This document shows positions 1-10,870 of a stretch of DNA of 64,000 bases, in pieces. The stretch covers positions 22,232-86,231 of the forward strand of contig NZ_CAMFJF010000017.1 in the NCBI RefSeq assembly GCF_945956895.1, read 5' to 3'. Below the pieces are notes generated by a model. That model saw only the letters and a program-made list of their open reading frames with translations. It was not told the DNA's origin and did not search any database. The translations under genes and the position numbers were made by a program. The stretch comes from an uncultured Allobosea sp. Its GTDB lineage: Bacteria > Pseudomonadota > Alphaproteobacteria > Rhizobiales > Beijerinckiaceae. The stretch's first letter is position 1; every line of letters starts with the position of its first letter.

Positions 1-415
1 AGCGTAGCGGCAGCTTTGCGGCCGACATCAGGCCATTCGATTGCATGGTATCGGTGAGCGCCGCGACCAGGGACTGGCGCGACTCAAGTTCGGCCTGTCG
101 GCTGGCGAGTTCGTCGACCCGCGATTCGACGCCGTCCTGGTCCAGAAGGGCACGGCTGGCGTAGCGGTCGATATCGGCCCGCAACGCGGAGATCCGATCC
201 TCATAGGCGTATTGGCGCGTCGTCTCGCGGGCGATCAGCCTGGCGGCGAGGTCGTCGCGGCTGAGGATGTACCAGCCGGCACCACCGCTGCAGGCCGTGC
301 TCAGAGCCAGCCAGGCGAGCCCCGCGAGCATGGTGGAGCGGCGCACCGTATAGGTCCTGTGGGAGACGAGACCGAGGGTGGGGAGGGCGGGGGCGGGCTG
401 AGACTGAGGATGCAT
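1..415 (-). CDS. N-terminal part of a membrane-anchored coiled-coil protein, possibly M23-type peptidase family (truncated by window edge)
   Basis: Reading the minus strand from ATG at 415 gives an open frame to the edge (MHPQSQPAPALPTLGLVSHRTYTVRRSTMLAGLAWLALSTACSGGAGWYILSRDDLAARLIARE...) with a TM segment followed by a heptad-rich region; M23 assignment is by neighbourhood only. Confidence 0.45.
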   Translation of the reverse strand, partial: MHPQSQPAPALPTLGLVSHRTYTVRRSTMLAGLAWLALSTACSGGAGWYILSRDDLAARLIARETTRQYAYEDRISALRADIDRYASRALLDQDGVESRVDELASRQAELESRQSLVAALTDTMQSNGLMSAAKLPLR

Positions 416-519
416 ACGCGGAACCGGTAATAACGCTGCCGATACCGTCATCAGACATTGTTAGGGTTAATCTTTCGCAAATTTCGCCCCGCGCAACGCC
501 TGCGCAATGCTTCAAGACG

Positions 520-984
520 TCAGAGCGCCTGCGCCGCCGCGAGGACTTCCTCGGCGTGGCCGGCGACCTTCACCTTGCGCCAGATGCGGGCGAGGCGCCC
601 TTCGGCATCGATCAGGAAGGTCGAGCGCTCGACGCCCATATAGGTGCGACCGTAAAGGCTCTTCTCGACCCAGATGCCGTAGGCGTTCGCCAGGGCTTGC
701 GACTCGTCTGCCATGAGCGGGAAGTCGAGTTCGTATTTGCGTTTGAAATTGACGTGCTTCTTCGCCGAATCCGGCGAAACGCCAATGATTTCGGTGCCGC
801 AGGCGGCGAATTCCTGGCGCAGCCGGTTGAAGGCGATCGCCTCCTCGGTGCAGGCCGGGGTGTTGTCCTTGGGGTAGGCATAGAGCACGACCTTGCGGCC
901 ACGCAGCGCGCCGAGGCTGATCTCGCCGTCGCCGTCGCGCGGCAGCGTGAAGTCCGGGGCCGGGTCGCCTTCCTGCAATGCCAT
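520..984 (-). CDS. bcp: Peroxiredoxin, Bcp/AhpC-TSA family
   Basis: Translation MALQEGDPAPDFTLPRDGDGEISL...YPKDNTPACTEEAIAF: thioredoxin-fold peroxiredoxin with TPxCT motif. Confidence 0.9.
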   Translation of the reverse strand: MALQEGDPAPDFTLPRDGDGEISLGALRGRKVVLYAYPKDNTPACTEEAIAFNRLRQEFAACGTEIIGVSPDSAKKHVNFKRKYELDFPLMADESQALANAYGIWVEKSLYGRTYMGVERSTFLIDAEGRLARIWRKVKVAGHAEEVLAAAQAL

Positions 985-1126
985 GGCCGCTGCCTTCCTT
1001 TCGTCGTGATCTCACTGCATGGAGCCCGCGATCCGGCATGGCGAGCCGGCTCACGGCAAGGATCGACGAAACGCCGGACGCTTCCCGTTTCCGGATTGCC
1101 GAATCGCTTCGCCTGACCACATCGAC

Positions 1127-4100
1127 ATGCATGCTCCCTTCCGGGATTGCGGCAAGGGGCGATCGGGCGCACCCTCGCGCAAACCGACACAGGCGCAGAA
1201 AAGGACCACGCGGATCTTGTCGGACCAGGAAGCAAAGGCTGCGGCTGCGGGGCAAGGAAATGTCTTGCCCGCGAGCGAGGCCTGCGATGTCGAGATCGTA
1301 AAGCGGCGCGCCAAGGCGGGGCTCGCCACGATCTGCGTCGCGGTCACGGTCGCCGTGCTGGTGCTGGCCGGTGCGGCGGCGACGCTGCTGGTCACGGGCA
1401 TTATTCCGCTTTCGGGCTTCGAAGGACGCATCACAGCCGCGATCGAGGAACGGCTCGGACCGGACTGGAAGGTCACGGCGGCCTCGGCCGAGCTCGGCCG
1501 CATCGACGGGCATTCCCAGCTCAGGGTCCGGCAGGTCTCGTTCCAGCATAGCAGCGGCGCCGTGATCCGGGCGCCCGAAGCCGTTCTCGGCTATGCGCCG
1601 ATGGCGCTGCTCAAGGGCGACATCAAGCTCGTCTCGGTCGATCTGCGCGGCGTCAATGTCCGTCTCGGCGTCAGCAAGGACGGCGCGCTCGTGATCAACG
1701 CGGATTCGGCGCCAGCCGAGACACCGCCTCAGCCGACCGTGCCGGATGCCGCGCAGTGGAACGCCTTCACCGGCATCATGAGCGCGATCTCGACGCTGGC
1801 GCGGGGCGACGGCCTTCTCGGCTCTCTCGAGGAGGCCGGCATCAACGGCGCACGGCTGTCGCTGGTCGATCCGGAGGGGCGCCAGAAGGCCGGGCTGGAA
1901 GATGTCGAGATCAAGCTGACCCGCATCGCCGAACGCGGCACGCGGATGACGATGAAGGGGCGGACCGGCCAGCGCTGGAAGGAGCTCTCGGTCGACCTGT
2001 CGACGGAGGCCGACGGAACACAGCGCGCCGATATCGACATCCAGCGCTTCGAGCCTGCGGAAGCCGTCGCGCTCGCCTTCGGAACGTCCGGCGTCCTGGT
2101 CGAAGGCCTGCCGCTGCAAGGCCGCGCAACCCTCAGGCAGTCGCCGGACGGCAAGAAGTCGATCACGGCGCGGGTCGGTGTCCGGTCCGGCGCGCTGCGT
2201 TTTCCGGAGAGCCCGATCTCGTCCTTCGTTGTGGATTCGGCGGATGTCGAGCTGGCCAGCGGTGCCGACCTGTCGGAGCTCAACATCGTGCGCGGCGAGA
2301 TCAAGGCCGGCGAGACGCGGTTTTCCGCGACGGGCTCGCTGCGCGAGGACAATGGCGGCTGGCGCATCGCGCTCGATGCCAACGGCCAGCTCGCGGGGCT
2401 CGACAACGACCCGCCGGTCCAGATCGACAGCCTGAAGGCCGCGCTGAAGCTCGATCCTGCCAACAATGCCGTGACGGTCGATGCGGTTTCACTGCGGGGG
2501 CCGGCCGCTTCGGTCGACATGACGGCCTTCGTCCAGCGGGTGAGCAGTTCTCCGCTGCAGCGTTTCGCGATCAAGGCTACCAATTCCGACCCGCGCGCGC
2601 TGCTCGCGATCTGGCCGGGTTTTACCTCGCCGGAGGTGCATGGCACGCTGCGGCGGCAGCTCGCCGCAGGGCGCATCAAGTCCTTGTCGGTCGATCTCGA
2701 CCTGGCGCCGGAGGATCATGCCCGCCTGCTCAAGGGCGAGGGCATGCCCGATTCCTCGCTGTCGGTGATGATCGATGCCGATCGGGTTCGTTATCTACCC
2801 GATCCCGGCCTGCCGCCTCTGGTCGATGCGACTGTGTCCGGTCGGGTCGGCGGCCGCACCGTTCAGCTCGCCATCGGCAAGGCGACAGCCGAGCTCGGCG
2901 GCGGGCGCCAGCTTCAGCTGAGCGAGGGCAGCTTCGCCATGCCCGAATATCATCAGCATCGCGCACAGGCCCGCATCGGCTTCCGTTCTGTGGGTTCGAT
3001 GGACGCCCTGGCGACGCTGTTCGCGTTTCCGGCTCTGAAGGACTTTAGCCCCGGCAGGATCGACCCGGTGGCGATCAAGGGCACGAGCGATCTGAAGGTC
3101 GGCATCACCTTGCCGCTGGCTGACGACCTCAAGCCGGACGAGATTGCGGTGACAGGGACCGGCACGCTCGCGAATGTCGCCTCCGACACGCTTCTGGGCA
3201 CGGAGAAGCTCGATGCCAGCAGCTTCACCGTCAATGTCGATCGCAACGGGTTGTCGCTGCGCGGCGATGCGCGGGTCGGCGGCGACAAGGCGCAGGTCGA
3301 GCTCAAGCAAAACGGCAAGGGCCAGGGCGAGGCGACATTGCAGCTCGCACTCGACGCCGCCGCCCGGCAACGGCGCGGTTTCGGCGCCGATACCGGAATT
3401 TCCGGGACATTGCCCGTGAAGGTGACGAAGCCGCTCGGCAAGACCCCCGAACTGCCGCCTCGCGTCGAGATCGACCTTACCAAGGTTGCGCTCGATGGCG
3501 TCGTTCCCGGATTGACCAAGCCGGCAGGGCGACCGGGCAAGGTCAGCTTCACCTATGTCCTGGATGCGGACGGACCCGACCTCGAGGATTTCTCGCTCGA
3601 GGCCGGCTCGGCCCTGATCAAGGGGCGCATCGAGCTGAACAAGCAGAACGGACTGGATGCCGCGAGCTTCTCGCAGTTCCGCCTGTCGCCCGGCGACAAT
3701 CTGAAGATCGATGCGAAGCGGGATGGCAACGTCGTTAAGCTCGTCGTGCGTGGCGCGGTCGCCGATCTGCGCCCCTTCATCAAGGACCTGCAAAGCCCGG
3801 GATCGGGAGGCAAGGGCGACAAGTCCGGTGCCAAGGGCGGCGATTACGATGTCGATCTCGACGTGCCGATCCTGACTGGCTTCAACAATGAGGCCATCAC
3901 CAGCGGAACGCTGAAATTCGCGAAGCGTGGCGGCGATATCCGCTCCGCCAATTTCCAGGGGCGGATCGGCAAGGCGGATGTCTCGGCCCGGCAGGGCCGC
4001 CAGGGCGAGGGCGGGCAGCTCGTCGTGCAGTCGGACAATGGCGGATCGCTGCTGCGCTTCCTCGATCTCTACAACAAGGCCTATGGCGGCGATCTCATGC

Positions 4101-4654
4101 TGACGCTGGGGCCGGGCGAGAGCCAGAGCGGCGATCTGCTGTTCCGCAATTTCACGGTCCGGGACGAGCCTGCGCTGCGTCGCGTCGTGGGCGCGCAGTC
4201 GTCGAGCGCCCTTGTCGGCGACAACGTGGCGGAGCCGCGGATCGACGTGACCGAAGTCGCCTTCACCAAGCTCAAGGCGGAGTTCACCCGCTCTGCCAGC
4301 CGGCTCGACGTTTCCGACATGGTGATCTGGGGCCAGCAAGTCGGCTTCACCCTGCAGGGCCATGTCGATTACGGCCGTGACCGCGTCGATATCGGCGGCA
4401 CCTTCGTGCCGGGCTACGCCTTCAATAATGCCTTCGCGCAGGTGCCGGTGGTCGGTGCGCTGCTCGGCGGCGGCAGCCAGTATGGCGGGCTGTTCGCGAT
4501 GAATTTCCGGATTTCGGGCGCAGCCAGCGCACCGACCATGTCGATCAACCCGCTCTCGGCGCTGGCGCCCGGCATCCTGCGCCGCTTCGTCGATCCGCTC
4601 GGCGGCGCGCCGGCGCAGAAGCCGGTGCAGCCCCGGCAGGCGCAGCCACGCTGA
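1127..4654 (+). CDS. Large AsmA-like / DUF3971 (YhdP-type) envelope protein
   Basis: Long ORF with one N-terminal TM helix then beta-rich repetitive region and C-terminal 'VGFTLQGHVDYGRDRVDIGGTFVPGYAFNNAFAQVPVVGALLGG' typical of AsmA C-terminal domain; start codon uncertain. Confidence 0.75.
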   Translation: MHAPFRDCGKGRSGAPSRKPTQAQKRTTRILSDQEAKAAAAGQGNVLPASEACDVEIVKRRAKAGLATICVAVTVAVLVLAGAAATLLVTGIIPLSGFEGRITAAIEERLGPDWKVTAASAELGRIDGHSQLRVRQVSFQHSSGAVIRAPEAVLGYAPMALLKGDIKLVSVDLRGVNVRLGVSKDGALVINADSAPAETPPQPTVPDAAQWNAFTGIMSAISTLARGDGLLGSLEEAGINGARLSLVDPEGRQKAGLEDVEIKLTRIAERGTRMTMKGRTGQRWKELSVDLSTEADGTQRADIDIQRFEPAEAVALAFGTSGVLVEGLPLQGRATLRQSPDGKKSITARVGVRSGALRFPESPISSFVVDSADVELASGADLSELNIVRGEIKAGETRFSATGSLREDNGGWRIALDANGQLAGLDNDPPVQIDSLKAALKLDPANNAVTVDAVSLRGPAASVDMTAFVQRVSSSPLQRFAIKATNSDPRALLAIWPGFTSPEVHGTLRRQLAAGRIKSLSVDLDLAPEDHARLLKGEGMPDSSLSVMIDADRVRYLPDPGLPPLVDATVSGRVGGRTVQLAIGKATAELGGGRQLQLSEGSFAMPEYHQHRAQARIGFRSVGSMDALATLFAFPALKDFSPGRIDPVAIKGTSDLKVGITLPLADDLKPDEIAVTGTGTLANVASDTLLGTEKLDASSFTVNVDRNGLSLRGDARVGGDKAQVELKQNGKGQGEATLQLALDAAARQRRGFGADTGISGTLPVKVTKPLGKTPELPPRVEIDLTKVALDGVVPGLTKPAGRPGKVSFTYVLDADGPDLEDFSLEAGSALIKGRIELNKQNGLDAASFSQFRLSPGDNLKIDAKRDGNVVKLVVRGAVADLRPFIKDLQSPGSGGKGDKSGAKGGDYDVDLDVPILTGFNNEAITSGTLKFAKRGGDIRSANFQGRIGKADVSARQGRQGEGGQLVVQSDNGGSLLRFLDLYNKAYGGDLMLTLGPGESQSGDLLFRNFTVRDEPALRRVVGAQSSSALVGDNVAEPRIDVTEVAFTKLKAEFTRSASRLDVSDMVIWGQQVGFTLQGHVDYGRDRVDIGGTFVPGYAFNNAFAQVPVVGALLGGGSQYGGLFAMNFRISGAASAPTMSINPLSALAPGILRRFVDPLGGAPAQKPVQPRQAQPR

Positions 4655-4682
4655 GACCTGGTGGTGCGTTGTTGAGGGCGCC

Positions 4683-4816
4683 TGTCATCCCGTGCGCGGT
4701 GCGGCGCGCAGCGATGCGCCGCAGACACGGGACCGTGCGACGAGAGGGCGCCTTTTTCTGGGAACGGTCCCGCATCTGCGCAGCGGCATTGCATGCCGCA
4801 GCGCGTGCGGGATGAC
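4683..4816. repeat. REP-like intergenic palindrome family C, copy 1
   Basis: tgtcatcccgtgcgcggtgcggcgcgcagcgatgcgccgcagacacgggaccgt ... acggtcccgcatctgcgcagcggcattgcatgccgcagcgcgtgcgggatgaca. Confidence 0.7.
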
Positions 4817-4870
4817 ACGCGCCCTATAGCACGTGCTCTATAGAGTGGTTGCGCTGTCGCTGCCGCGCCC

Positions 4871-6124
4871 TTACTCCGGGCGCAGCAGGATGTGCTTCTT
4901 CTTGCCGAAGGAGAGCTTGATCACGCCTTCCGACGTGAGGTCGCCGAGGCCGAGCGAGGCGCGCTCGTCGGCCACGACGACGTCGTTGACGCGCAAGCCC
5001 CCGGCCTTGACCTGGCGGCGGGCCTCGCCTGTCGAGGGCACCAGCCCTGCTTTGACGAAGGCGGTGAGCACGCCGATGCCCGGCTCGATCTCGGCCCGCG
5101 CGATCGCGACGCTCGGCAGGTCAGCCGCGAGCCCGCCTTCCTCGAAGGTTTTGCGTGCGGTTTCGGCGGCGGCCTCGGCCGCCTCGCGGCCGTGGACGAT
5201 CGCGGTGATCTCGGTGGCGAGAATCTTCTTCGCCTCGTTCAATTCGGCGCCGCCGAGCGCAGCGAGCCGGGCGATCTCGTCCATGGGCAGGCGCGTGAAC
5301 ACCTTGAGGAAACGGCCGACATCGGCGTCCTCGGTGTTGCGGAAATACTGCCAGAAATCATAGGGGCTGAAGACGTCGGCATTGAGCCAGACGGCGCCAT
5401 TGGCGGTCTTGCCCATCTTGGCGCCGGAGGAGGTCGTGAGCAGCGGCGTCGTCAGGCAGTAGAGCTGCGGGCCGCCCATCCGGTGCGAGAGGTCGACGCC
5501 GTTGATGATGTTGCCCCACTGGTCGGAACCGCCCATCTGCAGGCGGCAGCCATAGCGGCGGTTGAGTTCCGTGAAGTCGTAGCCCTGCATGATCATGTAG
5601 TTGAATTCGAGGAAGGACAGCGACTGCTCGCGGTCGAGCCTGAGCTTCACCGAATCGAAGGAGAGCATGCGGTTGACCGAGAAATGCCGGCCGACATCGC
5701 GCAGGAACTCGACATAGTTCAGCTTCAAGAGCCAGTCGGCGTTGTTGGCCATCATCGCGTCGGTCGGCCCGTCGCCATAGCGCAGGATGCGGCCGAAGAC
5801 CCGCTTGATGCTCTCGATATTGGTCGCGATCTCCTCGACCGTGAGCAGCTTGCGCTGGTCGTCGCGGAAGGACGGGTCGCCCACCATGGAGGTGCCGCCG
5901 CCCATCAGCGTGATCGGGCGGTGGCCGGTCTCCTGGAACCAGTAGAGCATCGTCAGCGAGATCAGGTTGCCGATATGAATGCTGGTCGCCGTCGCATCAT
6001 AGCCGACATAGGCCGTCTGGGTTCCCTGAAGGCACAGAGCATCGAGGCCTTCCGCGTCGGAGACCTGATGGATGAGGCCGCGCTCGTCGAGCACGCGCAG
6101 GAAATCGGACTTGTAGGTGGTCAT
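4871..6124 (-). CDS. tyrS: Tyrosyl-tRNA synthetase
   Basis: Class I synthetase with HIGN-type motif ([10 protein letters not shown]), KMGKT ([10 protein letters not shown]) and C-terminal S4-like region; start at [12 protein letters not shown]. Confidence 0.95.
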   Translation of the reverse strand: MTTYKSDFLRVLDERGLIHQVSDAEGLDALCLQGTQTAYVGYDATATSIHIGNLISLTMLYWFQETGHRPITLMGGGTSMVGDPSFRDDQRKLLTVEEIATNIESIKRVFGRILRYGDGPTDAMMANNADWLLKLNYVEFLRDVGRHFSVNRMLSFDSVKLRLDREQSLSFLEFNYMIMQGYDFTELNRRYGCRLQMGGSDQWGNIINGVDLSHRMGGPQLYCLTTPLLTTSSGAKMGKTANGAVWLNADVFSPYDFWQYFRNTEDADVGRFLKVFTRLPMDEIARLAALGGAELNEAKKILATEITAIVHGREAAEAAAETARKTFEEGGLAADLPSVAIARAEIEPGIGVLTAFVKAGLVPSTGEARRQVKAGGLRVNDVVVADERASLGLGDLTSEGVIKLSFGKKKHILLRPE

Positions 6125-6149
6125 GGCAAGACTCGACGACTTTTCGGTT

Positions 6150-6244
6150 TTGCCGTCATGGTCGGGCTTGTCCCGACCATCCACGTCTTCTCCCGCAGGG
6201 CGGGGTTCAATACATGGATGCTCGCCACAGGGGCGAGCATGACG
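6150..6244. repeat. REP-like palindrome related to family B (upstream of tyrS)
   Basis: ttgccgtcatggtcgggcttgtcccgaccatccac ... catggatgctcgccacaggggcgagcatgacgc. Confidence 0.55.
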
Positions 6245-6268
6245 CAGTTATCATTCGGCCGGGCAGGC

Positions 6269-6940
6269 TCAGGCCTGTTCCTGCTCGGTCTTGAGGATCT
6301 CGGGGCCAACCTTGGCGTCGAGATAGGCTCCGACTTGGCTCATCAGTACATCGACCTTGCCGTCGAAGAAGTGGTTGGCGCCGTCCACGACCGTATGCTC
6401 GATCTGGATGCCCTTCTGGGTCTTCACCTTCTCGATCACCGCCATGACTTCCTTGACCGGAGCGACGCGATCTTCCGAGCCATGGACGAACAGGCCGGAG
6501 GACGGGCAGGGCGCCAGGAACGAGAAATCGTAGCGGTTCGCCATCGCGGCGATCGAGAGGAAGCCCTCGATCTCCGGGCGGCGCATCAGCAATTGCATGC
6601 CGATCCAGGCGCCGAAGGAGACGCCGGAGATCCAGCAGCTCTTGGCCTCGGGATTGAGCGCCTGCATCCAGTCGAGCGCCGCGGCGGCGTCCGAAAGCTC
6701 GCCCGCGCCATGGTCGAAATGGCCCTGGCTGCGGCCGACGCCACGGAAATTGAAGCGCAGCGCCGAGAAGCCCCGGTTCACGAAGGTGTAGAACAGGTTG
6801 TAGACGATCTGGTTGTTCATCGTCCCGCCGAATTGCGGGTGCGGGTGCAGGATGATCGCGAGCGGCGCACCCCGCTTCTTCGCGGGCTGGTAGCGACCCT
6901 CGATCCGGCCTGCGGGCCCGTTGAAGATAACCTCTGGCAT
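6269..6940 (-). CDS. Alpha/beta hydrolase
   Basis: MPEVIFNGPAGRIEGRY...HPHPQFGGTMNN..., nucleophile elbow GVSFGAW, C-terminal GANHFF. Confidence 0.85.
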   Translation of the reverse strand: MPEVIFNGPAGRIEGRYQPAKKRGAPLAIILHPHPQFGGTMNNQIVYNLFYTFVNRGFSALRFNFRGVGRSQGHFDHGAGELSDAAAALDWMQALNPEAKSCWISGVSFGAWIGMQLLMRRPEIEGFLSIAAMANRYDFSFLAPCPSSGLFVHGSEDRVAPVKEVMAVIEKVKTQKGIQIEHTVVDGANHFFDGKVDVLMSQVGAYLDAKVGPEILKTEQEQA

Positions 6941-7055
6941 CGTCTCACCGCTTCTTGCGGCAGTGCCGGCGCGGGCGGGCAGAAAGCGGGCGCATGCCTG
7001 CTCGAAACCCGGCCACCCTTGACGGCGCCACCATGCGCGCCCTAGATGAAGAGCG

Positions 7056-7072
7056 CTTAGAATAGTTCTAAC
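7056..7072. promoter_or_regulatory. Iron control element (ICE/Irr-box)-like operator
   Basis: CTTAGAA-TAG-TTCTAAC, a dyad matching the TTTAGAA-N3-TTCTAAA type consensus, in the gap between the hydrolase and the suf operon. Confidence 0.6.
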
Positions 7073-7233
7073 AGCCATGAACAAGTCGAGAACAAAACGT
7101 TAGCTCGCGAGAGCGAATAGCGTTTCGACCGTTCCGGCTGGTTCGGATGGGCGGCTATAGCACGGCGCACAGGTGCGATTTCAAGCTTTTCGTATCGACT
7201 GATGGCAATGACAAGGATGGAGCAGGCAGGATC

Positions 7234-8436
7234 GTGACGGCGGGACGCGCCTATCTCGACCATAATGCCACAACCCCGGTGCGGCCGGAGGTGGTGGACG
7301 CGGTCGTGCATGCGCTGACGCTGCCCGGCAATCCGTCCTCCGTCCATGGCGAGGGACGGGCGGCGCGCGCCGCCATGGAGCGGGCACGCGAGCAGGTCGC
7401 GAGGCTCGTCGGCGCCAAGGCTTCGAACGTCGTCTTCACCAGTGGCGGCACGGAAGCGAATGTCGCCGTGCTCTCGCCTGGCCTGATGGATTGCGATGGC
7501 GGGCGCGACTGCGTGCGGACGCCCGCGACGCTTCTGCTTCATAGCGCAACCGAGCATGCCTGCGTGCGTGACGGGCATCGTTTCCCGGCAGGCGGGGTCG
7601 AAGCGATCCCGGTCGACGGCAATGGCATCGTCGACCTCGCCTGGCTTGACGAGCGGCTGGCGCGTTTCGTCGCCGAGAACCCCGGCGCCCGTGCGCTCGT
7701 CTCGATCCATCTCGCCAATAACGAGACCGGCGTGATTCAGCCGATCGCCGAGGCGGCCGGGATCGTACATCGCCATGACAGCCTGCTGCATAGCGATGCC
7801 GTGCAGGCGGCCGGCAAGATCGCCATCGACATCATGGCTGTTGGCGCCGACGTGCTGACCCTCTCGGCGCACAAGATCGGCGGGCCGAAAGGCATCGGCG
7901 CCATCGTCTTCCGGACGGGCGCGCTCGAACTCGCCGACAAGCCGATGCGCGGCGGCGGGCAGGAGCGCGGCTGGCGCGCCGGAACCGAAAACCTGCCGGG
8001 AATCATCGGCTTCGGCGCGGCGGCTGAGCTCGCGGGCAAGGTTCTCGCTGACGAAGCTGCGTGGCTTTCCGGCCTGCGTGACCGTCTGGAGGCAGGGCTT
8101 GCAGCGCTGTCGCCGGAGACGGCGATCTTCGCCCGGTCAGCCCCGCGCCTGCCCAATACCAGTGCCTTCGCGACGCCCGGCCTCAAGGCCGAGACCGTGC
8201 TGATCAAGCTCGATCTCGCCGGCGCGGCGTTGTCCTCCGGCTCGGCCTGCTCCTCGGGCAAGGTCAAGCGCTCGCATGTGCTCGATGCGATGAAAATCGA
8301 CCCCGCCATGAGCGCTGGGGCCTTGCGGGCTTCGCTCGGATGGACCACCTGCGAGGCGGATATCGATCTCTTTCTCGCAGCCTACGCAAAGCTCGTGGCT
8401 GCGGATACCAATCGGAGCGCCCGGGCTGCCGCCTGA
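7234..8436 (+). CDS. Cysteine desulfurase (NifS/IscS-like), first gene of suf operon
   Basis: AYLDHNATTPVRPEV, PLP-lysine motif SAHKIGGPKGIGA, catalytic SSGSACSSG; GTG start proposed. Confidence 0.9.
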   Translation: MTAGRAYLDHNATTPVRPEVVDAVVHALTLPGNPSSVHGEGRAARAAMERAREQVARLVGAKASNVVFTSGGTEANVAVLSPGLMDCDGGRDCVRTPATLLLHSATEHACVRDGHRFPAGGVEAIPVDGNGIVDLAWLDERLARFVAENPGARALVSIHLANNETGVIQPIAEAAGIVHRHDSLLHSDAVQAAGKIAIDIMAVGADVLTLSAHKIGGPKGIGAIVFRTGALELADKPMRGGGQERGWRAGTENLPGIIGFGAAAELAGKVLADEAAWLSGLRDRLEAGLAALSPETAIFARSAPRLPNTSAFATPGLKAETVLIKLDLAGAALSSGSACSSGKVKRSHVLDAMKIDPAMSAGALRASLGWTTCEADIDLFLAAYAKLVAADTNRSARAAA

Positions 8437-8464
8437 CGCGTTCCGCAATATGAAGACTGAACCG

Positions 8465-8481
8465 GCGGGCCTTGAACCCGC
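8465..8481 (+). promoter_or_regulatory. Leader hairpin of sufB (copy 1 of a suf-associated hairpin)
   Basis: GCGGG-CCTTGAA-CCCGC perfect 5-bp stem, 7-nt loop, 15 nt between hairpin and sufB ATG. Confidence 0.6.
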
Positions 8482-8496
8482 GACTGGAGACTGAAC

Positions 8497-9969
<1,473 letters not shown>

Positions 9970-9976
9970 GGGCGGT

Positions 9977-10105
9977 CTTCCCGCACGCGCTGCGGCACGG
10001 AGTGCTGCGGCGCAGATGCGGGACCGTCATCGGAATAACCACTGGACAAAACGATCCCGGGTCTGCGGCGCACCGCTTCGCGCTGCATCGCGCACGGGAT
10101 GACAC
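9977..10105. repeat. REP-like intergenic palindrome (family C, copy 2) between sufB and sufC
   Basis: cttcccgcacgcgctgcggca...gcgcagatgcgggaccg ... cgatcccgggtctgcggcgcaccgcttcgcgctgcatcgcgcacgggatgaca; resembles 4683-4816. Confidence 0.6.
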
Positions 10106-10117
10106 AGGAACGAAACG

Positions 10118-10870
10118 ATGCTCGAAATTCGCAATCTGGTCGTCAAGATCGCCGACGAGGACAAGCAGATCCTGAACGGCCTGAACCTCACCGTGAACGA
10201 TGGCGAGGTCGCCGCGATCATGGGGCCGAACGGCTCCGGCAAGTCGACCCTGTCTTACGTCATCGCCGGCAAGGAGGACTATGAGGTCCTCGACGGCGAG
10301 ATCCTGCTCAATGGCGAGAACGTGCTGGAGATGGAGGCCGATGCCCGCGCCGCCGCCGGCATCTTCCTCGCCTTCCAGTACCCGCTGGAGATCCCCGGCG
10401 TCGCCACCATGACCTTCCTGAAGGCGGCGATGAACGCGCAGCGCAAGGCGCGCGGGCAGGACGAATTGCTGACGCCGGACTTCATCAAGCAGGTCAATGC
10501 CGCCGCCGACAAGCTCGGCATCGCCAAGGACATGCTGCGCCGTCCGCTCAATGTCGGCTTCTCCGGCGGTGAGAAGAAGCGCATGGAAATCCTTCAGATG
10601 GCTCTGCTTTCGCCGTCCATGTGCATCCTCGACGAGACCGATTCCGGCCTCGATATCGACGCGCTGCGCATCGTCGCCGAGGGCGTCAACGCGCTCCGTG
10701 ACAAGAACCGCGGCTTCCTCGTTATCACCCACTATCAGCGCCTGCTCGACCATATCGTGCCGGACACCGTCCACGTCATGTCGCAGGGCAAGATCGTGAG
10801 GACCGGCGGCAAGGAGCTGGCGCTGGAGCTCGAGAAGTCGGGCTACGCTTCCTATGGGGAGGCCGCCTGA
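10118..10870 (+). CDS. sufC: Fe-S cluster assembly ATPase SufC
   Basis: ABC ATPase with Walker [10 protein letters not shown] and signature [11 protein letters not shown]. Confidence 0.97.
   Translation: MLEIRNLVVKIADEDKQILNGLNLTVNDGEVAAIMGPNGSGKSTLSYVIAGKEDYEVLDGEILLNGENVLEMEADARAAAGIFLAFQYPLEIPGVATMTFLKAAMNAQRKARGQDELLTPDFIKQVNAAADKLGIAKDMLRRPLNVGFSGGEKKRMEILQMALLSPSMCILDETDSGLDIDALRIVAEGVNALRDKNRGFLVITHYQRLLDHIVPDTVHVMSQGKIVRTGGKELALELEKSGYASYGEAA

Noticed and set aside
2795-4363. 522-aa minus-strand ORF over the AsmA-like gene
   Set aside because: Antisense shadow ORF; the plus-strand frame has clear AsmA-like C-terminal features.
4892-7045. 717-aa plus-strand ORF over tyrS and hydrolase
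   Set aside because: Antisense shadow ORF with no recognisable domain.
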